A DNA stretch of 64,000 nucleotides from Barrientosiimonas humi (lineage in GTDB: Bacteria > Actinomycetota > Actinomycetes > Actinomycetales > Dermatophilaceae). Location: positions 3,193,375-3,257,374 of the forward strand of contig NZ_VFOK01000001.1 in NCBI RefSeq assembly GCF_006716095.1. The letters run 5' to 3'. Position 1 is the stretch's first letter, and each line of letters begins with the position of its first letter. This document shows, one piece after another, positions 55,924 to 63,198 of the stretch. The notes beneath the pieces are model-generated. The model did no database searches. It was not told the DNA's origin and saw only the letters and a list, made by a program, of their open reading frames with translations. Position numbers and translations under genes: made by a program.

Positions 55924-56981
55924 AGCGCCGGAAGTGCGGCGTCCCAGAGGGGCGAAGTTGGCCATGCAGCGCGCACCTGGTCCTCATTGAAGCGAACGCG
56001 TCGCCTTCGGTCGGTACGCCCGTGCCAGTTGCCCGCTAGAAGGGTTTCTATTTCTTGATATCCTGGCTCTCCAGGGAGCAGAAGAGAGTAAAGAAATTCG
56101 CCGGTCGCGAGGCGGAGGAATACCCCGATCGGTGAACCGTTCGAAGGATAGGGCAGACCCCGAGCTGCAGCCAATTCGAAGCGGTAGTTCTGGCTCGCAA
56201 CCTCGACGCTCGGGCGACTTTCCAGCTCACCGATCGTCCCCGTGGAATCGACCTGGCGCAGCGAGATCCGGCGCTGGGAGCCCACCTTGGCTCCGAAGAA
56301 GTTTTCGTAGTTGTGAAGATCGAAGTTGGCCTGCGCCCATCGATTCCCAGCCCTTGGGATCTCCGCGATGAGAATCTCATCTACTGAAGCAGCCGCAGGC
56401 GATTTTGGCGGCGGTGCCGGAACCGGGGTCCTCAGACTCCGCTCATTGCCCGAGTTTTGCTTGACTCGCACAAGCACGCGAGGATCGCTAATGGGTAGGA
56501 TGTGGTCGGTGACGTGCGTGAGGAAGGACTCGATCCCCTGCAAGGCTTCGGTTCGATCTTCGCCTCTCAATTTGAGCAATGCGAACGCCTCCCAGTTGGA
56601 TCGGAGACCACCCATCGTCAGATTTCCTGAACCAACGATGAGACTCAGGTGAGAATCGTGCTCGAACCAGGCCAGCTTCGGGTGGAAGAGCGAAGACGAT
56701 GGACTCATGAACGCTCGTACTTCAAGGCGTGGCCGGCGTGTCGAAATTTCCAACAGACGCTCCACTGCCGGCGGATCGGTGATCGAATCTGTGCCGATGA
56801 GCAGGCGGAAGTTTCCCGCCAGCAAGAATTCATCGAACGCGTCATCTTCAAGCAGACTTCTGACGCCTCCAGAGTTAGCCCACGCGAAAATACCTCCGCC
56901 GCGACGCGCACCCATCGACTCGAGGATGAGGTGTTCGAGCAGGTAGCCGTTGGTGGCCCCAGCCATCTGGAACTTGAGCAC
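55920..56981 (-). CDS. PLD-fold restriction endonuclease, BfiI-like
   Basis: A 353-residue predicted nuclease. The N-terminal PLD-like domain has His100-x-Lys102, Gly-Ser-Gly-Asn120 and Glu131 in FHPKLAWFEHDSHLSLIVGS then GNLTMGGLRSNWEAF. The His-to-Asn spacing of 20 and the N-x-E pattern are those I recall for BfiI, a metal-independent type IIS enzyme of about 358 residues. The C-terminal domain (about 200-353: RWAQANFDLHNYENFFGAKV) fits a B3-like DNA-recognition module as in BfiI/NgoFVII. GTG 56981 start; ATG 56966 is possible. It is flanked by two methyltransferases. Confidence 0.85.
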   Translation of the reverse strand: MLKFQMAGATNGYLLEHLILESMGARRGGGIFAWANSGGVRSLLEDDAFDEFLLAGNFRLLIGTDSITDPPAVERLLEISTRRPRLEVRAFMSPSSSLFHPKLAWFEHDSHLSLIVGSGNLTMGGLRSNWEAFALLKLRGEDRTEALQGIESFLTHVTDHILPISDPRVLVRVKQNSGNERSLRTPVPAPPPKSPAAASVDEILIAEIPRAGNRWAQANFDLHNYENFFGAKVGSQRRISLRQVDSTGTIGELESRPSVEVASQNYRFELAAARGLPYPSNGSPIGVFLRLATGEFLYSLLLPGEPGYQEIETLLAGNWHGRTDRRRRVRFNEDQVRAAWPTSPLWDAALPAL

Positions 56982-57047
56982 TTCTGATCCACCTCACCGG
57001 AAATTTCGTATCCGACGAGTACACTAGTGTCATCCGCCCACCGAATA

Positions 57048-58310
57048 CTAGAGGCGCGCCACACCTACACCTGTGCCGGGTGCGGACTCCCAGGCCGCGC
57101 GGATGCGCGGCAGTGCGAACTGCTCGACCGTCTGAGCACTCTGCTCAATCCCGACCCAGCGGCGCCCCGAACGTTGGGCGGCCACGGCTGTCGTCCCCGA
57201 ACCAAGGTAATAGTCGAGCACGGTGTCGCCAGGGTCGGTGGCGATGGCAACGATCCGCTCCATGAGAGCCAAGGGCTTCGGTGTGTCAAAGGGGTGGCGA
57301 TCGGGGAATTCTGCGAGCAGAGTCCGCTTGGCGCCTCCCGTGTCGCCCACTTCGTCCGCGGGCCAGATGGTGAACGGAGCCAAGCCCTCAACTTCAGACT
57401 GGTAGCGCTTCAAACGCGGCTTGCCGCTACCCCCGCGCGGCCAATAGACGCGTCCATCGGCGTCCAGCTCGGCAAGGCGTCGGGCGGTGTAGGTCCAGCA
57501 GCGTCCAGGCGGCGGATCGTGCCGGTCGCCCGTTGGTGTCGTGAGGGTGTAGAACTGACTAGCAGTTGCGTGTCCGGCCTGCACGTTCATGGGTACCGAT
57601 CTCCAGGGTCCGCGCGGGTCGCAATCTGGGTTGCTGAATGCACCCTTGTCGGGGAGCCCGTTCCGGACCTTCTTCCATGCTTTCGGTCCTGCGGGGGCGT
57701 ACACATGTATGTAGTCATGCATCGAGCTGAAGGCTTTGCGGTTGTCTCTGGTTGTTCGCTTCTGCCAGATCACCGTCGCAACGAAGGCTTCAGAGCCGAA
57801 CACATCATCCAGCATGCAGCGCGCCCGATGCTGCTCCGAATCGTCAAGATGGAGCCAGATGCTCCCATCTGGAGCTAGAACTCGCTTGGTCAACTCAAGA
57901 TTCGCTCGTAGGTTTGCGAGCCACTCGCCCGTCGACTTGCGATCGTCGTAGTGCCTGAAGCGTTCGCCAGTGTTGTATGGAGGGTCCAAGTAGCAGAGCT
58001 TGACGGACCCCATGACCGATTGGTAACCGTTAGCAGCTAACAATTGCTCAAGTCCGCGCTGAGCGTCCGACAAGAGGAGCAGGCTGTCGGCTGCAGCGCC
58101 GTAGGCGAGTTGCTCGCCTACGCCCCATGCGCTGCTGCTGGGTGAACGGCGAGGCTCGAGCAGGCTGACTGCGCGCGACCCCCCTCGTCGAGCGGGCGAA
58201 GCTGTTGGTTGGCCATGTTGGACGCGCTCCTCGAACAGTGCTGGTTCAGCCGTCACTGGCCCTCTTCCCGGTTTGGTCGGCGCCCCACAAGGGGTGCGAG
58301 TATGTGCCAT
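57048..58310 (-). CDS. DNA methyltransferase, beta class (N4/N6)
   Basis: A 420-residue methyltransferase. Motif IV DPPYN is at 109-113 (KLCYLDPPYNTGERFRHYDD) and motif I is near 368 (DTVLDYYLGSGTTAVAAQRS); this order defines the beta class. Between them lies a roughly 230-residue variable region that includes the target-recognition domain. The first 60 residues are disordered and Pro/Arg-rich. The ATG at 58310 is 4 bp from the operator palindrome, so the mRNA leader must be very short. With the other methyltransferase it would protect the two strands of an asymmetric site. Confidence 0.9.
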   Translation of the reverse strand: MAHTRTPCGAPTKPGRGPVTAEPALFEERVQHGQPTASPARRGGSRAVSLLEPRRSPSSSAWGVGEQLAYGAAADSLLLLSDAQRGLEQLLAANGYQSVMGSVKLCYLDPPYNTGERFRHYDDRKSTGEWLANLRANLELTKRVLAPDGSIWLHLDDSEQHRARCMLDDVFGSEAFVATVIWQKRTTRDNRKAFSSMHDYIHVYAPAGPKAWKKVRNGLPDKGAFSNPDCDPRGPWRSVPMNVQAGHATASQFYTLTTPTGDRHDPPPGRCWTYTARRLAELDADGRVYWPRGGSGKPRLKRYQSEVEGLAPFTIWPADEVGDTGGAKRTLLAEFPDRHPFDTPKPLALMERIVAIATDPGDTVLDYYLGSGTTAVAAQRSGRRWVGIEQSAQTVEQFALPRIRAAWESAPGTGVGVARL

Positions 58311-58313
58311 GGT

Positions 58314-58331
58314 TGAGTAGCACGCTACTCA
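58314..58331. promoter_or_regulatory. palindromic operator between methyltransferase and RHH genes
   Basis: TGAGTAGC-AC-GCTACTCA has perfect 8-bp arms, with an extra GTAG half-word just to the right. It lies 4 bp from the methyltransferase start and 21 bp from the RHH start, so a bound repressor could control both. Confidence 0.7.
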
Positions 58332-58352
58332 GTAGGACCGACAGAGCCCATC

Positions 58353-58676
58353 GTGACAAGCCGTCAGCTCAACATCCGGCTGAGCCCGCAGGCGCGGGAT
58401 CGGCTTGACGCGCTTGCCTTCGTTCGTCGCACGGCTGCCTCAACCTTGGCTCGCGACATTGTCCTGGACTACCTGCACCACCATGGTGACGAGCCTGGGC
58501 ACGACGCCGCCCTGCGTGCCCTCGACGCGCATGACAATGCAGATCGAACCCGTCCGAGTGCCCGCCGGCTCGACGTCGCGTGGATCCCGGGGCCTTGGGC
58601 CGAGGCGGCTTCGAGCGAAGACGAACATGCGGAGGGCCCTAGAGAGGAGCCCCTGGCGGACGGGCGAGATGGCTAG
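58353..58676 (+). CDS. ribbon-helix-helix (CopG-like) regulator
   Basis: A 107-residue protein starting at GTG 58353. Residues 4-40 (RQLNIRLSPQARDRLDALAF, then TAASTLARDIVLDYL) form a typical RHH: beta strand QLNIRL, then two helices. The rest is Asp/Glu/Pro-rich and likely disordered. Divergent from the methyltransferase gene over a palindrome. It may act as the control protein of the restriction-modification system in place of the usual C protein; an antitoxin role is less likely because no toxin gene follows. Confidence 0.8.
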   Translation: MTSRQLNIRLSPQARDRLDALAFVRRTAASTLARDIVLDYLHHHGDEPGHDAALRALDAHDNADRTRPSARRLDVAWIPGPWAEAASSEDEHAEGPREEPLADGRDG

Positions 58677-58813
58677 ACGCCCGTCACACGAAGGAGACTG
58701 ACGTCCGGGCGTGGAGAGGGAGGGGCCTTGCGCGATCCGCCACTGCACTGTCGTGCCAACAAGGGCGACTTGACGATGTCGCGGCTGGTCAACGCGTGTC
58801 GCTGACAAGCCGC

Positions 58814-58860
58814 CACCACAGAGCGAAGCTCCCCGGGCGGATCATCCGACCGAGAGATTT
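58814..58860 (+). repeat. right imperfect direct repeat (attR-like)
   Basis: Begins CACCACAGAGCGAAGCTCCC and repeats the tRNA-Leu 3' end plus terminator with several substitutions, breaking some stem pairs. It lies in a 361-bp gene-free stretch (58677-59037) with no other supported feature. Confidence 0.55.
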
Positions 58861-59037
58861 GTCATGGTTGTGCCGAGTGCGATGCAGGCACAGGCGGTTG
58901 CCACGGAGGGGCTGGTCGCACTCGTCGCGCGACTTGGTAGGTCACGCGTAGGTCGGCGCCGCCGGTGAGCGGCGGGAAGCCGATGCCGGGTCCGTCTGTG
59001 ACGACGTGACCGTCTCGCGCCGCCGTACGGTCGACCC

Positions 59038-59418
59038 ATGATCGACTTCCAGAACGCATCCATCGTCAAGCTCGACAGAGTCGATCCGGGCCGCGTGCTG
59101 GCGGATGTTGATCCGCTGCTCACTGAGTCGGAGACCGTCCTGCACGCCTACAAGGGCGCCCGCGACTACGTGGTGATGACCGAGCGGCGGCTGATCACGG
59201 TGAACGTCCAAGGCATCACCGGCTCCAAGCGGGACTACACCTCCTTGCCGTGGTCGAAGGTGCAGGCGTGGTCGGTCGAGACCGCGGGCGCCTTCGATCG
59301 CGATGCGGAACTGGATCTCTGGTTCAGCGGACTCGGCGAGATCCGGCTGGAGTTCAGGGGAACGGTTGACATCCGCCAGATCGGCCGGCTGATCGCGGCG
59401 CACGCGTTGGCAGGTTGA
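59038..59418 (+). CDS. PH-domain-like protein
   Basis: A 126-residue protein of the bacterial PH (bPH/YozO-like) fold. Strands: DPLLTESETVLHAYKGARDY, RRLITVNVQGITGSKRDYTS, LPWSKVQAWSVETAG, ELDLWFSGLGEIRLEF. It ends with helix DIRQIGRLIAAHAL. Such proteins often respond to envelope or phage-related stress in other bacteria, but no specific role can be read here. ATG 59038 is possibly leaderless (TACGGT 6 nt upstream). Confidence 0.85.
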   Translation: MIDFQNASIVKLDRVDPGRVLADVDPLLTESETVLHAYKGARDYVVMTERRLITVNVQGITGSKRDYTSLPWSKVQAWSVETAGAFDRDAELDLWFSGLGEIRLEFRGTVDIRQIGRLIAAHALAG

Positions 59419-59477
59419 TACGTGGGCGTGTTCGGCGGCGAGCAGCGCAACCGGCTGGGGCTGCATAGCCTCAAGAC

Positions 59478-59837
59478 GTGAATCTGCGAGAGAGTGCCCG
59501 CGCCCTCATCGTGGACGAGGCGAACTCGGTCTTGCTCGTGCACTTCGACTGGGCCGGGCTCGACCTGCCCGACGGCTTCTGGGCGAACCCAGGAGGTGGT
59601 CTCGAACCCGGCGAGAGCCAGCGCGACGCGCTCGCGCGTGAGCTCGACGAGGAGGTCGGTCTCGCGATTCATGACATCGGGCCTGAGGTCTGGACCAAGA
59701 CCGCGATCTTCCCGATGGGTGAGTGGGACGGCCAGGTCGACCACATTCATCTCGTACGCGTGCCGCACTTCACGCCGGCCCCTCGCCTGAGCCCCGAGCA
59801 GCTTCGTGCGGAGAACGTGCACGAGATCCGGTGGTAG
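59478..59837 (+). pseudogene. Nudix hydrolase interrupted by an in-frame amber codon
   Basis: 119 residues from GTG 59478 with a canonical Nudix box, GGLEPGESQRDALARELDEE followed by VGL. The protein stops at TAG (59835-59837) inside the motif HEIRW*SLAEL, where relatives have a second Trp. The same frame continues to a TGA at 59955-59957 with a family-like tail (FAPRAMPALLTELLGGPEPA). A single TGG-to-TAG change therefore explains the break. The catalytic core is complete, so the short product might still work. Confidence 0.85.
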
Positions 59838-59967
59838 TCGTTGGCGGAGCTCCAGAGCACGACGGCCGCGTTCGCCCCTCGAGCGATGCCCGCGCTCCTG
59901 ACGGAGCTTCTCGGCGGTCCCGAACCTGCCGAACCGCTTGTGCTGCAAGGGTTCTGACGCCTTCGAC

Positions 59968-60813
59968 CTACTTGATCCCCGTGCTCGCCACGCCCTGCAC
60001 GATCTGGCGCTGGAACAGCAGGAACACCACGAACAGCGGCAGTGCGCCGAGCACGGCAGTGGCCATGACCTGGGCGTACATGATCCCGAACCCGCTGGCG
60101 ACCGTGGCCATCCCGACGGGGATGGTCATCTGGTCGACGTTGCTGAGCACCAGCAGCGGCCACAGGAAGTTGTTCCAGCTCGTGACGAAGGTGAAGATCG
60201 CGACGGCGGCGACCGCGGGGCGGGTGAGCGGCAGGCAGATCCGCCAGTAGATCCCGAACCAGCTGGTGCCGTCGACGCGTGCGGCGTCGATCAGCTCGCG
60301 GGGCAGGCCCGAGAAGAACGACTCGAAGATGAAGACCGCGATGGGGGCGGCGACCGCGGGCAGCACCATCGCCCAGTACGTGTTCAGCAGCCCCATCCCC
60401 TGCACGATCTGATAGAGCGGCAACACAAGAATCTGGCCGGGGATCAGCAACCCGGCGAGCACCAGCGCGAACACCCCGCCGCGCCCTCGGAACCGGGTCT
60501 GGGCCAGCGCGAACCCGATGAGCGAGGTCACGAACACCGTGAGCACGACGGTGAGCGCGGCGATGATGAAGCTGTTGAGATACCACGTCAGCATCGGGGT
60601 GCTGTCGAGCACCTTGCGGTAGGCCTCGAGCGAGAAGTTCTCGCTCCACCACGAGGTGGGGTCGGCCGCGATCTCCGACTCCGGCCGCAGCGAGGTCACC
60701 CCGGCGAACAGCAGCGGCACCACCCACACTGCGGCGAACAGCACGAGCACGATCGCCGAGAAGATCTTGAAGACCCGCGAACGGCCGTTGTAGTCGAGGG
60801 GATTCGTGGTCAC
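59968..60813 (-). CDS. carbohydrate ABC transporter permease (MalG type)
   Basis: A 281-residue inner-membrane permease with six helices. The EAA motif is ELIDAARVDGTSWFGIYWRICLP-like (Glu-Ala-Ala loop) around 190-212. The N-terminus VTTNPLDYNGRSRVFKIF precedes helix 1. GTG 60813 overlaps the stop of the first permease (GTGA). No ATPase gene is present; such CUT1 systems commonly use a shared MsiK-type ATPase encoded elsewhere. Confidence 0.94.
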   Translation of the reverse strand: MTTNPLDYNGRSRVFKIFSAIVLVLFAAVWVVPLLFAGVTSLRPESEIAADPTSWWSENFSLEAYRKVLDSTPMLTWYLNSFIIAALTVVLTVFVTSLIGFALAQTRFRGRGGVFALVLAGLLIPGQILVLPLYQIVQGMGLLNTYWAMVLPAVAAPIAVFIFESFFSGLPRELIDAARVDGTSWFGIYWRICLPLTRPAVAAVAIFTFVTSWNNFLWPLLVLSNVDQMTIPVGMATVASGFGIMYAQVMATAVLGALPLFVVFLLFQRQIVQGVASTGIK

Positions 60814-61757
60814 GCGTCCGCTCCCTTCCGAGTGCGCACCCGCGCGAGATACCAGAGCACCGAGATGATCAGGACGACCGCGAAATAGATCATCGTCGCC
60901 GCGGCGGAGTAGCCGGCCCGGTAGTCGGAGAAGCCGGTGTCGTAGATGTACTGCATCACCGGCCGGGTCTCGGTGCCCGGGCCTCCGGCGGTCAGCAGAT
61001 ACATCTGGTTGAAGATCTGCATGCTCGCGAGGATCTGCAGCATCGTCACCAGCACCACGGTCGGCCGCAGCAGCGGGAGGGTGAGCGACCACAGCGTGCG
61101 CACCGGGCTCGCCCCGTCGAGCGCGGCCGCCTCGTAGACCTGCTCCGGGATGTCCTGCAGTCCGGCCAGGAACAGCACGAAGTTGAACCCGATGGTCCAC
61201 CAGACCGTCAGCGCAGCGACGGAGATGAAGCCCCACCGCGCCTCACCCAGCAGGTCCGGGACCGGCAGACCGAGCGCCTCCAGGGCGTTCGGCAGCAGCC
61301 CGATCTCGGCGGCGTAGAGCCACCCGAAGATCATCGTGACCGAGGTGACGGGAAGGACGAACGGCGCGAAGAAGATGAAGCGGACCAACGCTTTTCCGCG
61401 AGCGACGCGCTCGGCCAGCACCGCCAGCACGAACGCCAGGATCACCAGCGGCGGGACGGTCAGCACCGTGAACCACACCGTGTGACCCATGGATGCCCAG
61501 AACTCCGAGTCGGTGAAGATCTGGCGGTAGTTGTCGAGCCCGACCGCCTCACCCAGCCCCGGACGTACGGACGTGGTGTTGAAGAAGCTCATCACCAGGC
61601 CGAAGACCGCCGGTCCGATGAGGAACAGCAGGTAGAAGGCGAGGAACGGGGCCGCCATCAGCCAACCCGCCCGGTTCTCGTCGGACCGGCCTCCGGTCGG
61701 CAGCGTGGCCACGGTCCTGGCCGGGGCGGCGTCGTCGATGATCGTGGTGGTCGCCAT
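60810..61757 (-). CDS. carbohydrate ABC transporter permease (MalF type)
   Basis: A 315-residue permease with six helices (first: WLMAAPFLAFYLLFLIGPAV). EAA loop: YEAAALDGASPVRTLWSLTL. ATG 61757 has GAGGGA upstream and lies 8 bp after the binding-protein gene. Partner of the downstream MalG-type permease. Confidence 0.94.
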   Translation of the reverse strand: MATTTIIDDAAPARTVATLPTGGRSDENRAGWLMAAPFLAFYLLFLIGPAVFGLVMSFFNTTSVRPGLGEAVGLDNYRQIFTDSEFWASMGHTVWFTVLTVPPLVILAFVLAVLAERVARGKALVRFIFFAPFVLPVTSVTMIFGWLYAAEIGLLPNALEALGLPVPDLLGEARWGFISVAALTVWWTIGFNFVLFLAGLQDIPEQVYEAAALDGASPVRTLWSLTLPLLRPTVVLVTMLQILASMQIFNQMYLLTAGGPGTETRPVMQYIYDTGFSDYRAGYSAAATMIYFAVVLIISVLWYLARVRTRKGADA

Positions 61758-61765
61758 CTCGTCCC

Positions 61766-63088
61766 TCACTCCACCGGCGGCTTCGCCGCGGCCAGCTTGT
61801 CGAGCTGCTTGCGCATCTCCCGTACGGCCTGGGCCGGCTTCGCCGAGCCCGTCTGGCTGGTGGCGATGGCGGCACCCAGCAGGTTCTGCAGCTGACTGCC
61901 GGCGCCGGAGTACCACGCCGGAGGGTCGTACTGCGCGGTGCGCGCAGCCTCGGTGTAGTTGGCCTGCGGGCGCATCGCGCGGAACTCTGCGGAGTTCTGC
62001 ACCGGCAGCCAGGCCGGGATGTGGCCGCCCTTCGCCCAGATCACGCTCGACCCGATGAGCGAGCGCACGAAGTCCAGCGCCGTGCCGCGTCGCTGGTCGT
62101 CCATCTCGGCGTTGCGCGGGAGCACCAGCGCATGGCTGTCGGCGTACGCCACCGGCTTGGGGCCGAACACGTGCGGCACGGGGACCACGTCGAACTTCAG
62201 GCTCGAGCCGGCGTACGTCGGGATCTGCCACTCCCCGTCGAGCAGGAAGCCGACCTTGCCGGTCGAGAAGAGCGAGGTGACGCCCGGTCCGTCGATGCTC
62301 TTGGGCATGAGGCCGGACGTGGTCAGCCCTTGCATGAAGCCCAGCGCCTGCGCCGCGAGGTCGTCGTCCAGCGTGACCCGGGTGCCGTTGTCGGCCACCA
62401 CCGATCCGCCGAGCTGGTAGTAGAGCGTCGCGAACCAGCGCCAGTTGGTGGACGGGTCCTTGGTGATGTTCACGACCCCGCCGTAGCCACCGGTGACCCG
62501 CGCGGCGGCGGCGATCGCGCCGCGGAACTGCTCCGGCCCGCGGATCGGACGGAGCTTCCCGTCGCTGCCGAGCAGGCCCGCCCTGCGACACACGTCGACG
62601 TTGTAGAACAGGACGAAGGGGTGGGTGTCCAGCGGGACCGCGTGCAGGCGGTTGTCGTACCGCGACTTCTGCACCGCCGTCGGCACGAATCGCCCGGGAT
62701 CCAGGTCGTGCTCGCCCAGCAGGGACTCATCGAGCGGCTGGAGCAGGTCGGCCTGGGCGAGGGTCTGCAGACGCGACAGGTGCACCGCTGCGACGTCGGG
62801 CGGGGCGCCGCCGGAGGTCGCCAGGGTGAGCTTCGTGTAGTACGGCGTGCCCCAGGCGAGGACGGTCGCGTCGAGTCGGACGTCGGGATGGGTGCGGAGG
62901 TACTCCTCCTGCATCGTCACCATGTTGGCTCCGTCGCCGCCGGTGAACATGTTCCAGTACGACAGCTGGCCCTCTGGGGGAGCCACCCCGAACAGGCCGC
63001 GCGCGGCAGGCGACCCGCAGCCGCTCAGCGCAGTGGCCGCCGCCAACGAGCCGAGCACGGCGGCGCGCCGGGACAGCCGGCTGCTCAC
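61766..63088 (-). CDS. sugar-binding lipoprotein of an ABC transporter
   Basis: A 440-residue extracellular solute-binding protein (family 1). Tat/lipoprotein-like signal VSSRLSRRAAVLGSLAAATA with twin Arg and lipobox LSGC at about 24-27. The mature part has YWNMFTGGDGANMVTMQEEY and VGFLLDGEWQIP, typical of CUT1 binding proteins. GTG 63088 is chosen because it gives a normal signal peptide and overlaps the stop of an 11-codon leader ORF with a strong RBS; an ATG farther upstream would place that RBS inside the gene. Ligand unknown. Confidence 0.9.
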   Translation of the reverse strand: MSSRLSRRAAVLGSLAAATALSGCGSPAARGLFGVAPPEGQLSYWNMFTGGDGANMVTMQEEYLRTHPDVRLDATVLAWGTPYYTKLTLATSGGAPPDVAAVHLSRLQTLAQADLLQPLDESLLGEHDLDPGRFVPTAVQKSRYDNRLHAVPLDTHPFVLFYNVDVCRRAGLLGSDGKLRPIRGPEQFRGAIAAAARVTGGYGGVVNITKDPSTNWRWFATLYYQLGGSVVADNGTRVTLDDDLAAQALGFMQGLTTSGLMPKSIDGPGVTSLFSTGKVGFLLDGEWQIPTYAGSSLKFDVVPVPHVFGPKPVAYADSHALVLPRNAEMDDQRRGTALDFVRSLIGSSVIWAKGGHIPAWLPVQNSAEFRAMRPQANYTEAARTAQYDPPAWYSGAGSQLQNLLGAAIATSQTGSAKPAQAVREMRKQLDKLAAAKPPVE

Positions 63089-63120
63089 GGGGCCGTTCCA
63101 GGTTGCAGAACCGATGACAT
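63087..63120 (-). other. 11-codon leader ORF coupled to the binding-protein gene
   Basis: ATG at 63120 preceded by AAGGAGG (8-nt spacing) encodes MSSVLQPGTAP. Its TGA overlaps the GTG of the binding-protein gene, a layout that suggests translational coupling. Confidence 0.5.
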
Positions 63121-63151
63121 CGGCAGCACCTCCTTGTGCGTTCCGACGAGT

Positions 63152-63176
63152 TTGCATCGCTGCATGCAACGTTGCA
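63152..63176. promoter_or_regulatory. overlapping LacI-type operators
   Basis: TGCAACGTTGCA (63165-63176) is a perfect 12-bp palindrome with the central CG typical of LacI-family sites. TTGCAT-N6-ATGCAA (63152-63169) overlaps it and shares a half-site. Both lie between the divergent binding-protein and LacI genes. Confidence 0.8.
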
Positions 63177-63198
63177 AGGATTTTGCTACTTTTCCCTC

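Noticed and set aside
58727-58806. Possible fragment of an integrase-like coding sequence upstream of the right repeat
   Set aside because: The short frame ending RLVNACR has no catalytic motif; too little to support a pseudogene call.
58864-58968. Small plus-strand ORF of about 34 codons after the right direct repeat
   Set aside because: No RBS, no homology by eye, Arg-rich end; probably chance.
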